In this document: positions 1 through 8,172 of the stretch, one piece after another
Position numbering within the stretch: the first letter of the stretch is position 1
Layout: every line of letters starts with the position of its first letter
Source: Gammaproteobacteria bacterium
Lineage (GTDB): Bacteria > Pseudomonadota > Gammaproteobacteria > Pseudomonadales > Pseudohongiellaceae
DNA length: 8,602 nucleotides
Direction: 5' to 3'
NCBI GenBank assembly: GCA_003514305.1
Contig: DORE01000233.1
Coordinates: 11,315 to 19,916, forward strand
The notes under the pieces: model-generated
Told to the model about the DNA's origin: nothing
What the model saw: the letters and a program-made list of their open reading frames with translations, nothing else
Database searches by the model: none
Translations under genes and position numbers: made by a program

Positions 1-1469
1 TTGAGATACCAGATTTCTGCTTTGTAGCTCTGATAGTAACTTTTATTAAGCTGGAATGCCCCGTTATCTGAAGCCTGGTCCAGTACCTTTGTCATTATGC
101 CTGTACCTATCACTGCGACTAGTTCCGGTTCCAGCCATTCCGGAATATGAACGTCGAGAGGCGCGTAAGGCCTTACCCTGCTTTGCAGTACCTCAAAATC
201 TGCAAACAGTGAGGCGGCCCGTCGCTCCGCGCGCCAGGCTTGCAAGCGCAAACCGAGTTTTCTTGCAGTCTGCGCAGCGAGATCTGTCCAGCGTTTACCG
301 ACACTGTTTTCTTTCTCTATTTCCAGCTGCATTCTATTGGCTTGCATATTGATCAGGGCGGCGTAGGCGTCCTTCTGCGCTTCATCAGCGCTGTAAGACC
401 CATGCCGATCGGGTTGATTCATTGCAGCGAGAGATAGTTTGATTGCATCTTCCGCATATCCTGCCACTATGAGAAAGCCGGCACTTACCAAAAAGTGTTC
501 GGCCCTGTTCATTGTGCTAATTATGGGCTCCTGTTGCTCTCGCCAAATTAGCATTCGCTTTAGTGCGTTGTGTGCTTCATCGAATCGCCCCTGGTTGAGC
601 GTCAGATATAATGTGTAAATCCAGGGGTCTGCAACGCTGTCGGGATTGAGATATCTGGTTGCCCTTTTAAGGTAAGCTTCTGCCTGGTCGATTTCTAAAA
701 GGCTAAGAGCGACTTCTGAGGCATTAGTTAGATAGACCGTATCACTGTCGCTAGAAGAGACTTCCGAGGGGCCCGCCTCATCAATAGCGCGGTCACAAGC
801 GCTCGGTGCAGTTACTGGCGTAAGACTCGCTAGATCTGCAGCACAAATTGTATTCCAGGCCCTGGCACGTGCTCTGGGGTCTGCTTCGCCTTCGAGCACC
901 TTCCTTGCACTGTTGCGAGCGGCCTCATACTGCTTCAGTTTGATAAGTGGCCAACCTCTGAAGGATTCTACACGTTCGCCGTAGATCGCTTCTAGCTGCT
1001 CCAGATACTCCAGCGAGATAATTTGCTCCCCCATCAACTGGTGCACGTAGCTCAATTGGTTTATCGTCAGATAGTGCCATTGTAGATTGCCTGATTCTAG
1101 TGATTGCTCAAGTGTTTGATAGGGCATAAGTTGCTCGGCACGATGCAGATGATAGAGCGCTCTTGGCATATTCCCCTCAATCGTTAATAGTACCTCCGCG
1201 AGTGCGAATTGTGCTGCGGGGGATTCGGGCTCTGCGCGAACCCAATGCTCGCTGAGTTCTCTTACTTTAACGTTCTCTTTGAGGTTCAGGGCGTCGCATA
1301 TTTCTTGAGCTCGAGGGTTGCTGATATCAGTAAATCCAAAGCAAACGGGTTGCTGTAGTGCTGCTGAGAGTTCATCAAAGTCTGAGCCATCTTGGGCAAA
1401 AACCTCTAACGCTATGCAACAGAAACCTAGTATCTGGCAGAAATTAATTATCTTTCTGAGGATCGTCAT
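1..1469 (-). CDS. Secreted helical-repeat (TPR-like) protein, 3' end beyond the left edge
   Basis: The minus strand is open from an ATG at 1469 to base 1, giving 489 residues without a stop, so the C-terminus is missing. I read this frame by hand. Residues 1-25 form a signal peptide: a basic start (MTILRKIINF), a hydrophobic core (ILGFCCIAL) and a VFA/QD signal peptidase I site, which predicts a periplasmic or exported protein. The rest is mainly alpha-helical with TPR-like helix pairs, roughly at 79-116, 133-161, 171-195, 247-276, 283-309 (LNQGRFDEAHNALKRML is the clearest) and 324-352. The part after about 440 looks different and I do not recognise it. The mature part has four cysteines, C43, C58, C209 and C225. 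The ATG overlaps the MoxR stop (ATGA) and has no clear Shine-Dalgarno, which suggests translational coupling. The role is unknown. From context it may be a periplasmic partner or scaffold for the TgpA-like protein. The repeat class is my judgement by eye. Confidence 0.85.
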   Translation of the reverse strand, partial: MTILRKIINFCQILGFCCIALEVFAQDGSDFDELSAALQQPVCFGFTDISNPRAQEICDALNLKENVKVRELSEHWVRAEPESPAAQFALAEVLLTIEGNMPRALYHLHRAEQLMPYQTLEQSLESGNLQWHYLTINQLSYVHQLMGEQIISLEYLEQLEAIYGERVESFRGWPLIKLKQYEAARNSARKVLEGEADPRARARAWNTICAADLASLTPVTAPSACDRAIDEAGPSEVSSSDSDTVYLTNASEVALSLLEIDQAEAYLKRATRYLNPDSVADPWIYTLYLTLNQGRFDEAHNALKRMLIWREQQEPIISTMNRAEHFLVSAGFLIVAGYAEDAIKLSLAAMNQPDRHGSYSADEAQKDAYAALINMQANRMQLEIEKENSVGKRWTDLAAQTARKLGLRLQAWRAERRAASLFADFEVLQSRVRPYAPLDVHIPEWLEPELVAVIGTGIMTKVLDQASDNGAFQLNKSYYQSYKAEIWYL

Positions 1470-2521
1470 AGCAGGGTGCTACGAGCTAGCTGCTCCATTG
1501 GAGCCTGCATACAATCACTGAAGACTTTTTCTTTTCCTGCGACCCCGGGAGCCAACTCAACGCGGTGGCCTAATACTTTCGGTAGCAGCAATTCAATGTC
1601 TTCTGCGCTAACAAAATTCCTGTGCTGTAGAGCGGCAGCAACCTGCAGTGCGGGTAACATGAGAACCAAGCTGCGCGTGGAGTTGCCCTGCAGAACTCTG
1701 TCGTCATCCCTCAGGTTTCTTGAGATATCTACGAGACAGGCCTTAATTGCAGTATGAATATTAACGTTGTCTTCAATGGCCTGTCGGGCCGACAGCACCT
1801 GCTTCCGGGTGACGAATTCGGGGGTCAGGAGGTCATTCCTCCGGTCTATGTATGTTTCAAGCACGCTCATTTCGGAGTCACGATCGATGTGGTTCATGGT
1901 GATCTTGAAGAGGAAACGATCAAGCTGGGGTGTTGGTAATGGATAGGTGCCCACAAGATCCAACGGGTTTTGTGTTGCTATCACAAAAAACAAATCATCA
2001 AGCAGGTAAGTCGTGTTATCGACAGTTACCTGCTTTTCTCCCATAGCTTCCAGCATGGCTGACTGAACTTTTGGCGAAGTTCGGTTAATTTCATCCGCCA
2101 AAACTATATGGGCGAAAAGCGGGCCTGGTCGGAAATGAAAGGCGCTAGAATTGGAATCAAAAACGGGCACACCTGTCACATCTGAGGGAAGCAGATCAGG
2201 CGTGAATTGTATCCTTCTGAACGCCGCAAATATCTTATCTTCAGTGCTCTCTTCGGATTTGATGGCTTCGCCTAATGCCTTCGCTAAGGTGGTTTTCCCA
2301 GATCCTGGGAAATCTTCCAACAGAACGTGTCCGCCCGCGACTAATGCGATGATCGTCAAATCGATCACATCATCCCTGCCGAGCACTTGCTTTTTGACTG
2401 AGCAACTGAGTTTGTGCAGTATCGAAATGGCTTGCCTTAGATCCTGATCGGCTGTCGGCCCCTCGGAAACGTCATCAGCAGGTGAACCGGTCTTCGAGTC
2501 TACAGGCAATTTGTCGGACAT
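1466..2521 (-). CDS. MoxR-family AAA+ ATPase
   Basis: This is a 351-residue cytoplasmic ATPase of the MoxR branch of AAA+ proteins, which are thought to act as chaperone-like remodelers for partner proteins encoded nearby. Visible motifs are Walker A FPGSGKTT (71-78, Lys76), Walker B IVLADEINR (139-147, Asp143-Glu144), sensor 1 ATQNP (182-186, Asn185), an arginine-finger region PQLDRF (198-203, Arg202) and a sensor 2 region GNSTRS (279-284, Arg283). All look intact, so an active ATPase is expected. The first 25 or so residues are polar and probably disordered. I chose the ATG at 2521, which leaves a 43-base gap after the transglutaminase gene and has only a weak GGA ahead of it. A GTG at 2635 would add 38 residues and overlap the upstream gene by 71 bases. 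The stop overlaps the ATG of the next gene. The family call is firm; the substrate is unknown. Confidence 0.94.
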   Translation of the reverse strand: MSDKLPVDSKTGSPADDVSEGPTADQDLRQAISILHKLSCSVKKQVLGRDDVIDLTIIALVAGGHVLLEDFPGSGKTTLAKALGEAIKSEESTEDKIFAAFRRIQFTPDLLPSDVTGVPVFDSNSSAFHFRPGPLFAHIVLADEINRTSPKVQSAMLEAMGEKQVTVDNTTYLLDDLFFVIATQNPLDLVGTYPLPTPQLDRFLFKITMNHIDRDSEMSVLETYIDRRNDLLTPEFVTRKQVLSARQAIEDNVNIHTAIKACLVDISRNLRDDDRVLQGNSTRSLVLMLPALQVAAALQHRNFVSAEDIELLLPKVLGHRVELAPGVAGKEKVFSDCMQAPMEQLARSTLL

Positions 2522-2564
2522 AATTGAATCCAAAATAAATGAAGGTCTGTTCGGCAATTGATGC

Positions 2565-4703
2565 TCAGCGAGTGAATGCCCAGGAATAAGGGTTAAGGAG
2601 GCCAATCGCTCGACGCCAGCCCGGAATGTTTTCACTCACTTCCTTGTTGACCTCGCGTCGTAGGCTATCCCAATAATCACTTCTGCTCTGCCGGTTAATA
2701 CCTAGCGAACACGCAAGATGAGTCGCGGTAGCAGTTTGGATCGTAGGGGAGGTGATTGCTGCCCGCATAGCAAAGTGCTCTCGACTTTCGCCATAATTGC
2801 GAGTTATTCCCACCGCTGCCAATTGATCGAGCATCGCCCGGTATGCAAATTGGCTCTTTTTTTCGGTACTGCAAAACCCTGGTGCTACAGAGCGATAAGC
2901 GCGGGTGCAGTAGCCAAGGCATAGAATAGCAACTACGAAAGCAGCAATTACAGTCAAAAGAGTCTTGATGTCCATGAGTCCCGCTCGTTGAGACTCCATA
3001 AACTCTGTGTATGAAGTATCATCTCTGAGCATATCCCCTAACATCTGCTGTAATTCATTCTGTGGATCGGTAGACATATCGACGAGAGTTTTTTGCGGGG
3101 CAGGGTCTACAATTACCCATCCCACATCTTTTAAATAGATTTCTGGCCAGGCATGTCCGTGTACAGCTTGGATAAGCAGCGCAGATCCTCCAGCGCGATT
3201 TGAAGCAGGGACGGAATATCCAATCCCCACTCTGGCAGGAATTCCAAGGCTCCGATAGAGGTAAGTCGCGGCAAACGAGAAGTGCATGCAGTAGCCAGTG
3301 AGATCGCCGAATAGGAACGAAGCCGCCGGATCTTCCTCATAGGCGTGATCGTTTTTGAGGCTGTATGTGCCATTTTTGTCAAGATAAGACTTAATTGCCC
3401 AGGCGATAGCAAAAGGGTCATCGACATATTCGGGTTTGAGATCGGCGACGATTGTTTCGGCTAAGTCTTGATAACGGGTATCTTCGGGCAGAAGAAGATA
3501 TTCTGACCGAACCGTATCTGACCAACTTTCTCGTCCAGCTTTCCGCCCAAGCAGGAACTCAAGATTGTAAGTTGGCGCCCACGACAGCGTGTCATAGGTC
3601 CGTTTAAATCTTGAGTTATTGGGGTTCGCCGCGCTAGAGTAGGTCACCGGAGTTTCGAGACCGAATGGATTGCGATGCGGAATCAGCATGCCCACCGTGG
3701 TTTTCACTTGCTTATGTTGTTCTTCAGATTCGGGCATCGAAGTCGCCGATAATTCGGAGTTCGTAAACGAAGAAATCAGGTCCACATCCATATCGTCCCG
3801 AGAGCTGTAATCAAGCATGACACCATTAAACTGGGAGTATGCTGACTCCCTAAAGTAATAGGAACCATTCAGGGGGCTATAATCGTCCCGAAACACGATG
3901 ACGGCAACGGGCGCTTGTTTATCTTCGGAGGTGTTTTCACCGTCTCGAAATGGATTTTCCCTTTGACGCCTGCTTCCCGAAAGCTCTTGGCCGGTAAGGC
4001 CCATATCATCAGTGACGCTCGGAGTTGGTAACCCGAAGAATTGCACATAACCAATCAGTGATAAGCAAAGTAAAGCGATAACTACAAAGTGATAAGGTAA
4101 TCGCCTCTGGTCTTTTTCGACCATCAGTAGCGCCGAAATTGTAATCACTGCGAAACAGCCGATCACCATGAGAATAGTTGCCGGATCAAGGCCTCGTATC
4201 AACGCATAATCCCCAATGAAAAAGGGGCGATGGATCATGCCGTTGCGGTGAGCGGAAAGTGTAATAATGAATGCAGTGGCGACGAAAAGAACCTCCAGGA
4301 AACTACCAAAAGGGGTCCTGAGCGCGAGGCTGCGCAACATGACTGATGCCATGAAGCCAATGCTGAACCACAACAGTGCTTCAGCAGTTTTGAATGCGCC
4401 GATCGGTGATAGTAGAGAAGACATTAAAGCAGAATTTACGATCAGGCCGGCTAACCAGTAGGTCAGAGCAACAAAACCCAATGTCGTTAGCGCGATCGAT
4501 GAGAGTCGAACTTGATCGAGAGGCCTGGCGTTTACCCACCGATCAGCCGATAGACAGGCCGCGAGACAACCCAAGACAGCGGTGGCGGAGCCACTTTCGA
4601 CCGTTAGGCTCAGACTTAGCGCCCAGAACGCACTGGCAATTATTACCGCTCGCAGCATTCCTGGTATGCGATGAAAAGTGTTTCTTGATGCCGGATTATT
4701 CAT
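2565..4703 (-). CDS. TgpA-like membrane transglutaminase (DUF3488 / transglutaminase-like)
   Basis: This is a 712-residue integral membrane protein with a periplasmic papain/transglutaminase-fold domain. Six or seven hydrophobic segments lie in the N-terminal DUF3488 part, at about 16-34, 39-53, 68-90, 106-128, 132-150, 175-194 and 204-223. A polar stretch rich in Arg, Glu and Ser (236-262) and a long extracytoplasmic region follow. The transglutaminase core has all three catalytic residues: Cys472 in GYCMHF, His517 in GHAWPE and Asp533 in VDPAP. It also carries the family's GIPARVGIGY strand (487-496). A last membrane helix (about 580-598) leads to a cytoplasmic tail resembling DUF4129 (about 617-650). 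P. aeruginosa TgpA (PA2873) has this plan and is reported as needed for viability; its natural substrate is not settled. The ATG at 4703 is 5 bases after the DUF58 stop and has AAGG at 4714-4717 inside the end of that gene. The gene is complete. Confidence 0.93.
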   Translation of the reverse strand: MNNPASRNTFHRIPGMLRAVIIASAFWALSLSLTVESGSATAVLGCLAACLSADRWVNARPLDQVRLSSIALTTLGFVALTYWLAGLIVNSALMSSLLSPIGAFKTAEALLWFSIGFMASVMLRSLALRTPFGSFLEVLFVATAFIITLSAHRNGMIHRPFFIGDYALIRGLDPATILMVIGCFAVITISALLMVEKDQRRLPYHFVVIALLCLSLIGYVQFFGLPTPSVTDDMGLTGQELSGSRRQRENPFRDGENTSEDKQAPVAVIVFRDDYSPLNGSYYFRESAYSQFNGVMLDYSSRDDMDVDLISSFTNSELSATSMPESEEQHKQVKTTVGMLIPHRNPFGLETPVTYSSAANPNNSRFKRTYDTLSWAPTYNLEFLLGRKAGRESWSDTVRSEYLLLPEDTRYQDLAETIVADLKPEYVDDPFAIAWAIKSYLDKNGTYSLKNDHAYEEDPAASFLFGDLTGYCMHFSFAATYLYRSLGIPARVGIGYSVPASNRAGGSALLIQAVHGHAWPEIYLKDVGWVIVDPAPQKTLVDMSTDPQNELQQMLGDMLRDDTSYTEFMESQRAGLMDIKTLLTVIAAFVVAILCLGYCTRAYRSVAPGFCSTEKKSQFAYRAMLDQLAAVGITRNYGESREHFAMRAAITSPTIQTATATHLACSLGINRQSRSDYWDSLRREVNKEVSENIPGWRRAIGLLNPYSWAFTR

Positions 4704-4708
4704 TGAAT

Positions 4709-6025
4709 TCAGACCTTGCGGAGCGATCTGTCAAAGCTGACTCCGGTTTCGCGATCAATAACGACTGTGGATTCTACTTGTTGACCGATTTCGGTCAATA
4801 AATCAAGGAGTTCTTCGCGGCAACCCGGCTTCTGAGAGTGCATATTTGGTGAGAATTGTCGTCGAAGCATGAATTCCTGCCACCAATTCGGAGCCTGCTT
4901 ATCCTGGAGGCTGTCCGTCGCCAGAATGAGCGAGCAATGGCCCGCATGGGCTGAAAGGGTTGATCTCAGGTGGTCGAGCCTAGCATGTTTTTCAGCCGCC
5001 GCGAATATGATGCAGTGTGTGGGTTGGGTGCTACCTGCCTTTTCGAGAAAGCGATCCAACCCATATGCATGGGCTCGCGGTAGTCCTCTTGATCCGGCTA
5101 TAGCCGTCATAGCTGCAGCAAAGTCCGAGACAGGCTGCTCGTAGCCATCTGCACCAAATGCCCAGTCTTCACCTAGAGCGCCACTTTGTATGGCAACCCT
5201 GGCGATAGCAGCTGCCGCTTCGTCGTTTTCACTGGTGAGGAGATATGCGATTGTACGCGTGCTTTGAAAAACACTGTGCTCGGGAAGCCGCACGTTGAGC
5301 TGTCGATTTCTTGCGTAGACCTTCCACATAATGTTTTTAATTGAATCTCCCGGCGCGTACGGCCTAATTTCCAAACGGTCGCCTTCTGGCTGGCCACTCG
5401 CGTTAGGCATACCATCTTCTGCAGTCATGGAGCGCAACCGGGGAAGCTGTTTAATGGCATTTAATTGCGGCAAGGCTTGGCATCGCACTTTTTGGCTCAT
5501 TCGCCAGGAAAATTGACATAGACCTAGCACATCCTGCACCAAAAATTCTCTAATCAATAAATCAGTCAGGCAGCGTTTTTGCGGGAGGACCTCTTCATAG
5601 AGCGTCTTGTGCTCACCTAAGCGAGTTCGAGTTTCAATTGAATCGGGGAAGGTGATTTTCCAGCTTAGCCTAACCAGAGGGGAGATCGTTGCTGATGGCA
5701 TGCTGAAACCTGTTTCGTTGGGATAGCCGACCTCAACTTCCACTTTTTCAGAAGGACCGAGTCTGGCCATTTCCCGATGAATCCTTCGCTGCATGGACAG
5801 CCCGAAGCCGACGGTACAAAACAAACAACTTATCAGGATAGTCAGCGCTGATATGGTCAGCGCGAATACCACGAGATCCATGGAGCCATAGCCAAAAGTG
5901 CGCAGTGCCCAAGAGGAGACCAACAGGGTTGTTAGGCCTTGTGGGGTAAGGGGGAACAAACCCGCGAGAGTAAGTAAAGATTTTTTGGCCGCCAGCAGAG
6001 CGGCAACTGGTGTGCGCTGTGACAA
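4709..6025 (-). CDS. DUF58 membrane-anchored protein
   Basis: This 438-residue protein probably partners the MoxR ATPase. It has two hydrophobic N-terminal segments (about 28-46 and 50-75), then a soluble beta-rich part (about 93-185). The diagnostic DUF58 block at 215-246 has GDRLEIRPYAPGD, then IMWKVYARNRQLNVR. DUF58 is usually part of a von Willebrand A-like fold. The C-terminal half (255-425) fits such a fold, but I see no DxSxS metal site where one would be expected (YLLTSEN, 261-267). The only upstream in-frame start is TTG at 6025, because a TGA sits five codons before it. The next ATG (Met49) would remove the first membrane segment, so TTG is preferred. The Shine-Dalgarno is weak. This is the first gene of the packed four-gene set, and a candidate promoter lies just ahead of it. 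The biochemical role of DUF58 is not established. Confidence 0.9.
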   Translation of the reverse strand: MSQRTPVAALLAAKKSLLTLAGLFPLTPQGLTTLLVSSWALRTFGYGSMDLVVFALTISALTILISCLFCTVGFGLSMQRRIHREMARLGPSEKVEVEVGYPNETGFSMPSATISPLVRLSWKITFPDSIETRTRLGEHKTLYEEVLPQKRCLTDLLIREFLVQDVLGLCQFSWRMSQKVRCQALPQLNAIKQLPRLRSMTAEDGMPNASGQPEGDRLEIRPYAPGDSIKNIMWKVYARNRQLNVRLPEHSVFQSTRTIAYLLTSENDEAAAAIARVAIQSGALGEDWAFGADGYEQPVSDFAAAMTAIAGSRGLPRAHAYGLDRFLEKAGSTQPTHCIIFAAAEKHARLDHLRSTLSAHAGHCSLILATDSLQDKQAPNWWQEFMLRRQFSPNMHSQKPGCREELLDLLTEIGQQVESTVVIDRETGVSFDRSLRKV

Positions 6026-6059
6026 AGCGTTTGGGTCTCAGGAATATGATCGAGAGGGA

Positions 6060-6088
6060 ATTCTGGCATGAGCAGAAGAGCAGCTCAA
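6060..6088 (-). promoter_or_regulatory. Candidate sigma-70 promoter for the DUF58-tgpA-moxR set
   Basis: On the minus strand, TTGAGC (6083-6088) and CAGAAT (6060-6065) are separated by 17 bases. Each hexamer matches the sigma-70 consensus at four of six positions. A start of transcription near 6053 would give a leader of roughly 28 bases before the TTG at 6025. This is the best pair I found in the 177-base spacer after acs, and no terminator for acs is evident there, so read-through from acs is also possible. It is a weak prediction by eye. Confidence 0.22.
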
Positions 6089-6202
6089 TAAAAATGGTCA
6101 GGTATGGGTCCGTTCTGGTCGAGTGGGTTGGCCATTCGCTATTTAGAATCGTTGGTTTGCGTCACCGGAACTGCCCGCGGCTGACGTTGTGCGGTCAGAT
6201 TT

Positions 6203-8140
6203 TTATCTAATGACTCGATTGTCGATCAACTGTTCGACAACCGCCGGTTCGGCCAGTGTCGAGACATCTCCCAGTTTTTCAAGCTCATTCGCAGCAATCT
6301 TTCGCAGAATTCTTCGCATTATTTTTCCGGAGCGAGTTTTTGGGAGTCTGGGTGCAAACTGGATAATTTCTGGTTTAGCGAAGGACCCGATTTCACCGGC
6401 GACGAATTGAGTGAGTTTCTGGCTAAGCGTATTGCTCGGTTCGGTACCGGTCATGAGAGTGACATAGGCATAGATTCCCTGACCCTTTATGTCATGTGGA
6501 TAGCCGACAACGGCAGCCTCGGCCACAGCATCATGGAGCACAAGCGCACTTTCTATTTCTGCTGTCCCCAATCGATGGCCGGAGACGTTTATAACATCGT
6601 CTACTCGCCCCGTTACCCAGTAGAAGCCGTCTTGATCCCGCCGGGCACTGTCTCCTGTCAAATAATAGCCTGGATAGGTCGAGAAATAGGTATTAATACA
6701 ACGCTCATGGTCGCCAAAAACAGAGCGAATCTGGCTTGGCCAGCTTTGAGAAATCACAAGATTTCCCTCAGCTGGGCCATTAAGTTCATTTCCAGCAGCA
6801 TCCAGTAAGGCGAGCTTTACCCCAAAAAACGGTTTCGTTGCGGAGCCAGGTTTGAGATCTGTAACACCCGGGAGGGGGCTAATCATGATCGCGCCAGTTT
6901 CAGTTTGCCACCAGGTGTCTACAATCGGGCAACGCGCCTCGCCGACGACTGAATAGTACCATTCCCAGGCTTCAGGGTTTATTGGCTCTCCAACAGAACC
7001 CAGTATTCGAAGAGAGGTGCGAGACGTTCTAGTAACCGGTTTGTTGCCCGCGGCCATTAACGCTCTGATGGCCGTCGGTGCTGTATAGAAAATATTGACC
7101 TGATGTTTGTCCACTACCTGCCAGAACCGGGAATTATCCGGATAGGTTGGAACCCCTTCGAACATGAGGGTAGTCGCTCCGTTGGCTAGCGGCCCATAAA
7201 CAATGTAGGAGTGGCCGGTGACCCAGCCGACATCTGCAGTGCACCAGTGAATATCGTTATCGTGATAATCAAAAACGTACTTGTGTGTCATCGCCGCGCC
7301 AAGTAAGTAGCCTGCGGTGGTATGCATAACCCCTTTAGGCTTACCTGTGGAGCCTGAGGTGTAAAGAATAAACAAAGGGTCCTCGGCACTCATGATTTCT
7401 GGTTCGCAGTGAGAACTCGCTTGAGAAACGGCTTCCTGATAATCAACGTCGAGACCTTCAGTCCAGCGGATTTCAGCGCCAGTTCGCCTGACAACAAATA
7501 CCGAATGGACATTGGGGCATTCATTCAGCGCCATATCAACGTTTGCTTTCAGTGGTATGGTTCTACCTCCCCGCACCCCTTCATCCGCCGTGATAACGGT
7601 TTGGCAGTTCGAATCCAGGATACGGTCTTTGATTGATTCAGGTGAAAAGCCTCCGAATACTACTGAATGAATTGCACCTATTCTTGCGCAGGCGAGCATC
7701 GCGTAAGCTGCTTCTGGGATCATGGGCATGTAAATACAAACTCTGTCACCTTTCGTCACGCCTCGAGTTTTCAGCGCGTTTGACAATCGGCATACGGCGT
7801 CATGCAGATCACGATACGTTATCTTGAGATCCTTGTCCGGTTCATCTCCTTCCCATATTATTGCGATTTGATCGCCACGGTTATCCAGATGCCTGTCAAT
7901 GCAGTTATAGCATGCGTTGAGTTTAGCGCCGCGGAACCAACTCGCAGTGGCGGTGGTGAAATCACTGGAACACACCTGATCCCACGGTTCATACATTGTA
8001 ATAAATTCGGCGGCCTGTTCGGCCCAAAAAGCCTCGGCATCATTGATTGATTTTTGATACATCTCATCATACTGAAGGACGGAGAGGTGACTTTGAGATG
8101 CGGCGATCTTTGATACAGGGATGATTTTTTCTTTTGGCAT
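6203..8140 (-). CDS. acs: Acetyl-CoA synthetase (AMP-forming)
   Basis: This 645-residue enzyme converts acetate, ATP and CoA to acetyl-CoA, AMP and pyrophosphate in the cytoplasm, for acetate use. It aligns almost throughout with E. coli Acs (652 residues). Visible motifs are the phosphate-binding loop YTSGSTGKPKG (260-270), VDTWWQTETG (407-416; Trp411 is the acetate-pocket residue), YLTGD (493-497), GRVDD with hinge Asp514 (511-515), SGHRLGTAEIES (520-531) and PKTRSGKIMRR (600-610). Lys606 is the catalytic lysine that protein acetyltransferases switch off in other bacteria, so the same control is plausible. The start is the ATG at 8140, matching the family N-terminus, with GAGAG six bases upstream. 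An in-frame ATG at 8233 would add 31 residues unlike any Acs. PanC lies upstream on the same strand. In P. aeruginosa panB-panC-panD-pgi-acsB is a known neighbourhood, so the link is conserved but shortened here. Confidence 0.97.
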   Translation of the reverse strand: MPKEKIIPVSKIAASQSHLSVLQYDEMYQKSINDAEAFWAEQAAEFITMYEPWDQVCSSDFTTATASWFRGAKLNACYNCIDRHLDNRGDQIAIIWEGDEPDKDLKITYRDLHDAVCRLSNALKTRGVTKGDRVCIYMPMIPEAAYAMLACARIGAIHSVVFGGFSPESIKDRILDSNCQTVITADEGVRGGRTIPLKANVDMALNECPNVHSVFVVRRTGAEIRWTEGLDVDYQEAVSQASSHCEPEIMSAEDPLFILYTSGSTGKPKGVMHTTAGYLLGAAMTHKYVFDYHDNDIHWCTADVGWVTGHSYIVYGPLANGATTLMFEGVPTYPDNSRFWQVVDKHQVNIFYTAPTAIRALMAAGNKPVTRTSRTSLRILGSVGEPINPEAWEWYYSVVGEARCPIVDTWWQTETGAIMISPLPGVTDLKPGSATKPFFGVKLALLDAAGNELNGPAEGNLVISQSWPSQIRSVFGDHERCINTYFSTYPGYYLTGDSARRDQDGFYWVTGRVDDVINVSGHRLGTAEIESALVLHDAVAEAAVVGYPHDIKGQGIYAYVTLMTGTEPSNTLSQKLTQFVAGEIGSFAKPEIIQFAPRLPKTRSGKIMRRILRKIAANELEKLGDVSTLAEPAVVEQLIDNRVIR

Positions 8141-8172
8141 GTTGTTCTCTCGGGCGGCCCATGTATAAAACA

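Noticed and set aside
56..437. Two overlapping short plus-strand frames near the left edge
   Set aside because: They are antisense to the long open frame with a signal peptide (1469 to the left edge), which explains the region better.
4394..4801. 135-codon open frame on the plus strand
   Set aside because: It lies across the tgpA/DUF58 junction, antisense to two well-supported genes, and its translation resembles no known protein.
6181..6204. CTGAC/GTCAG hairpin followed by TTTTT, a possible terminator
   Set aside because: The T-run follows only on the plus strand, where no gene ends, and the stem is just five base pairs. It cannot end the minus-strand acs transcript.
6407..6808. 133-codon open frame on the plus strand
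   Set aside because: It is entirely antisense to the highly conserved acs coding sequence and looks like a reading-frame shadow.
8162..8167. TATACA as the -10 box of an acs promoter
   Set aside because: No acceptable -35 hexamer lies 16-18 bases upstream; the nearest TTGAGT is only 12 bases away.
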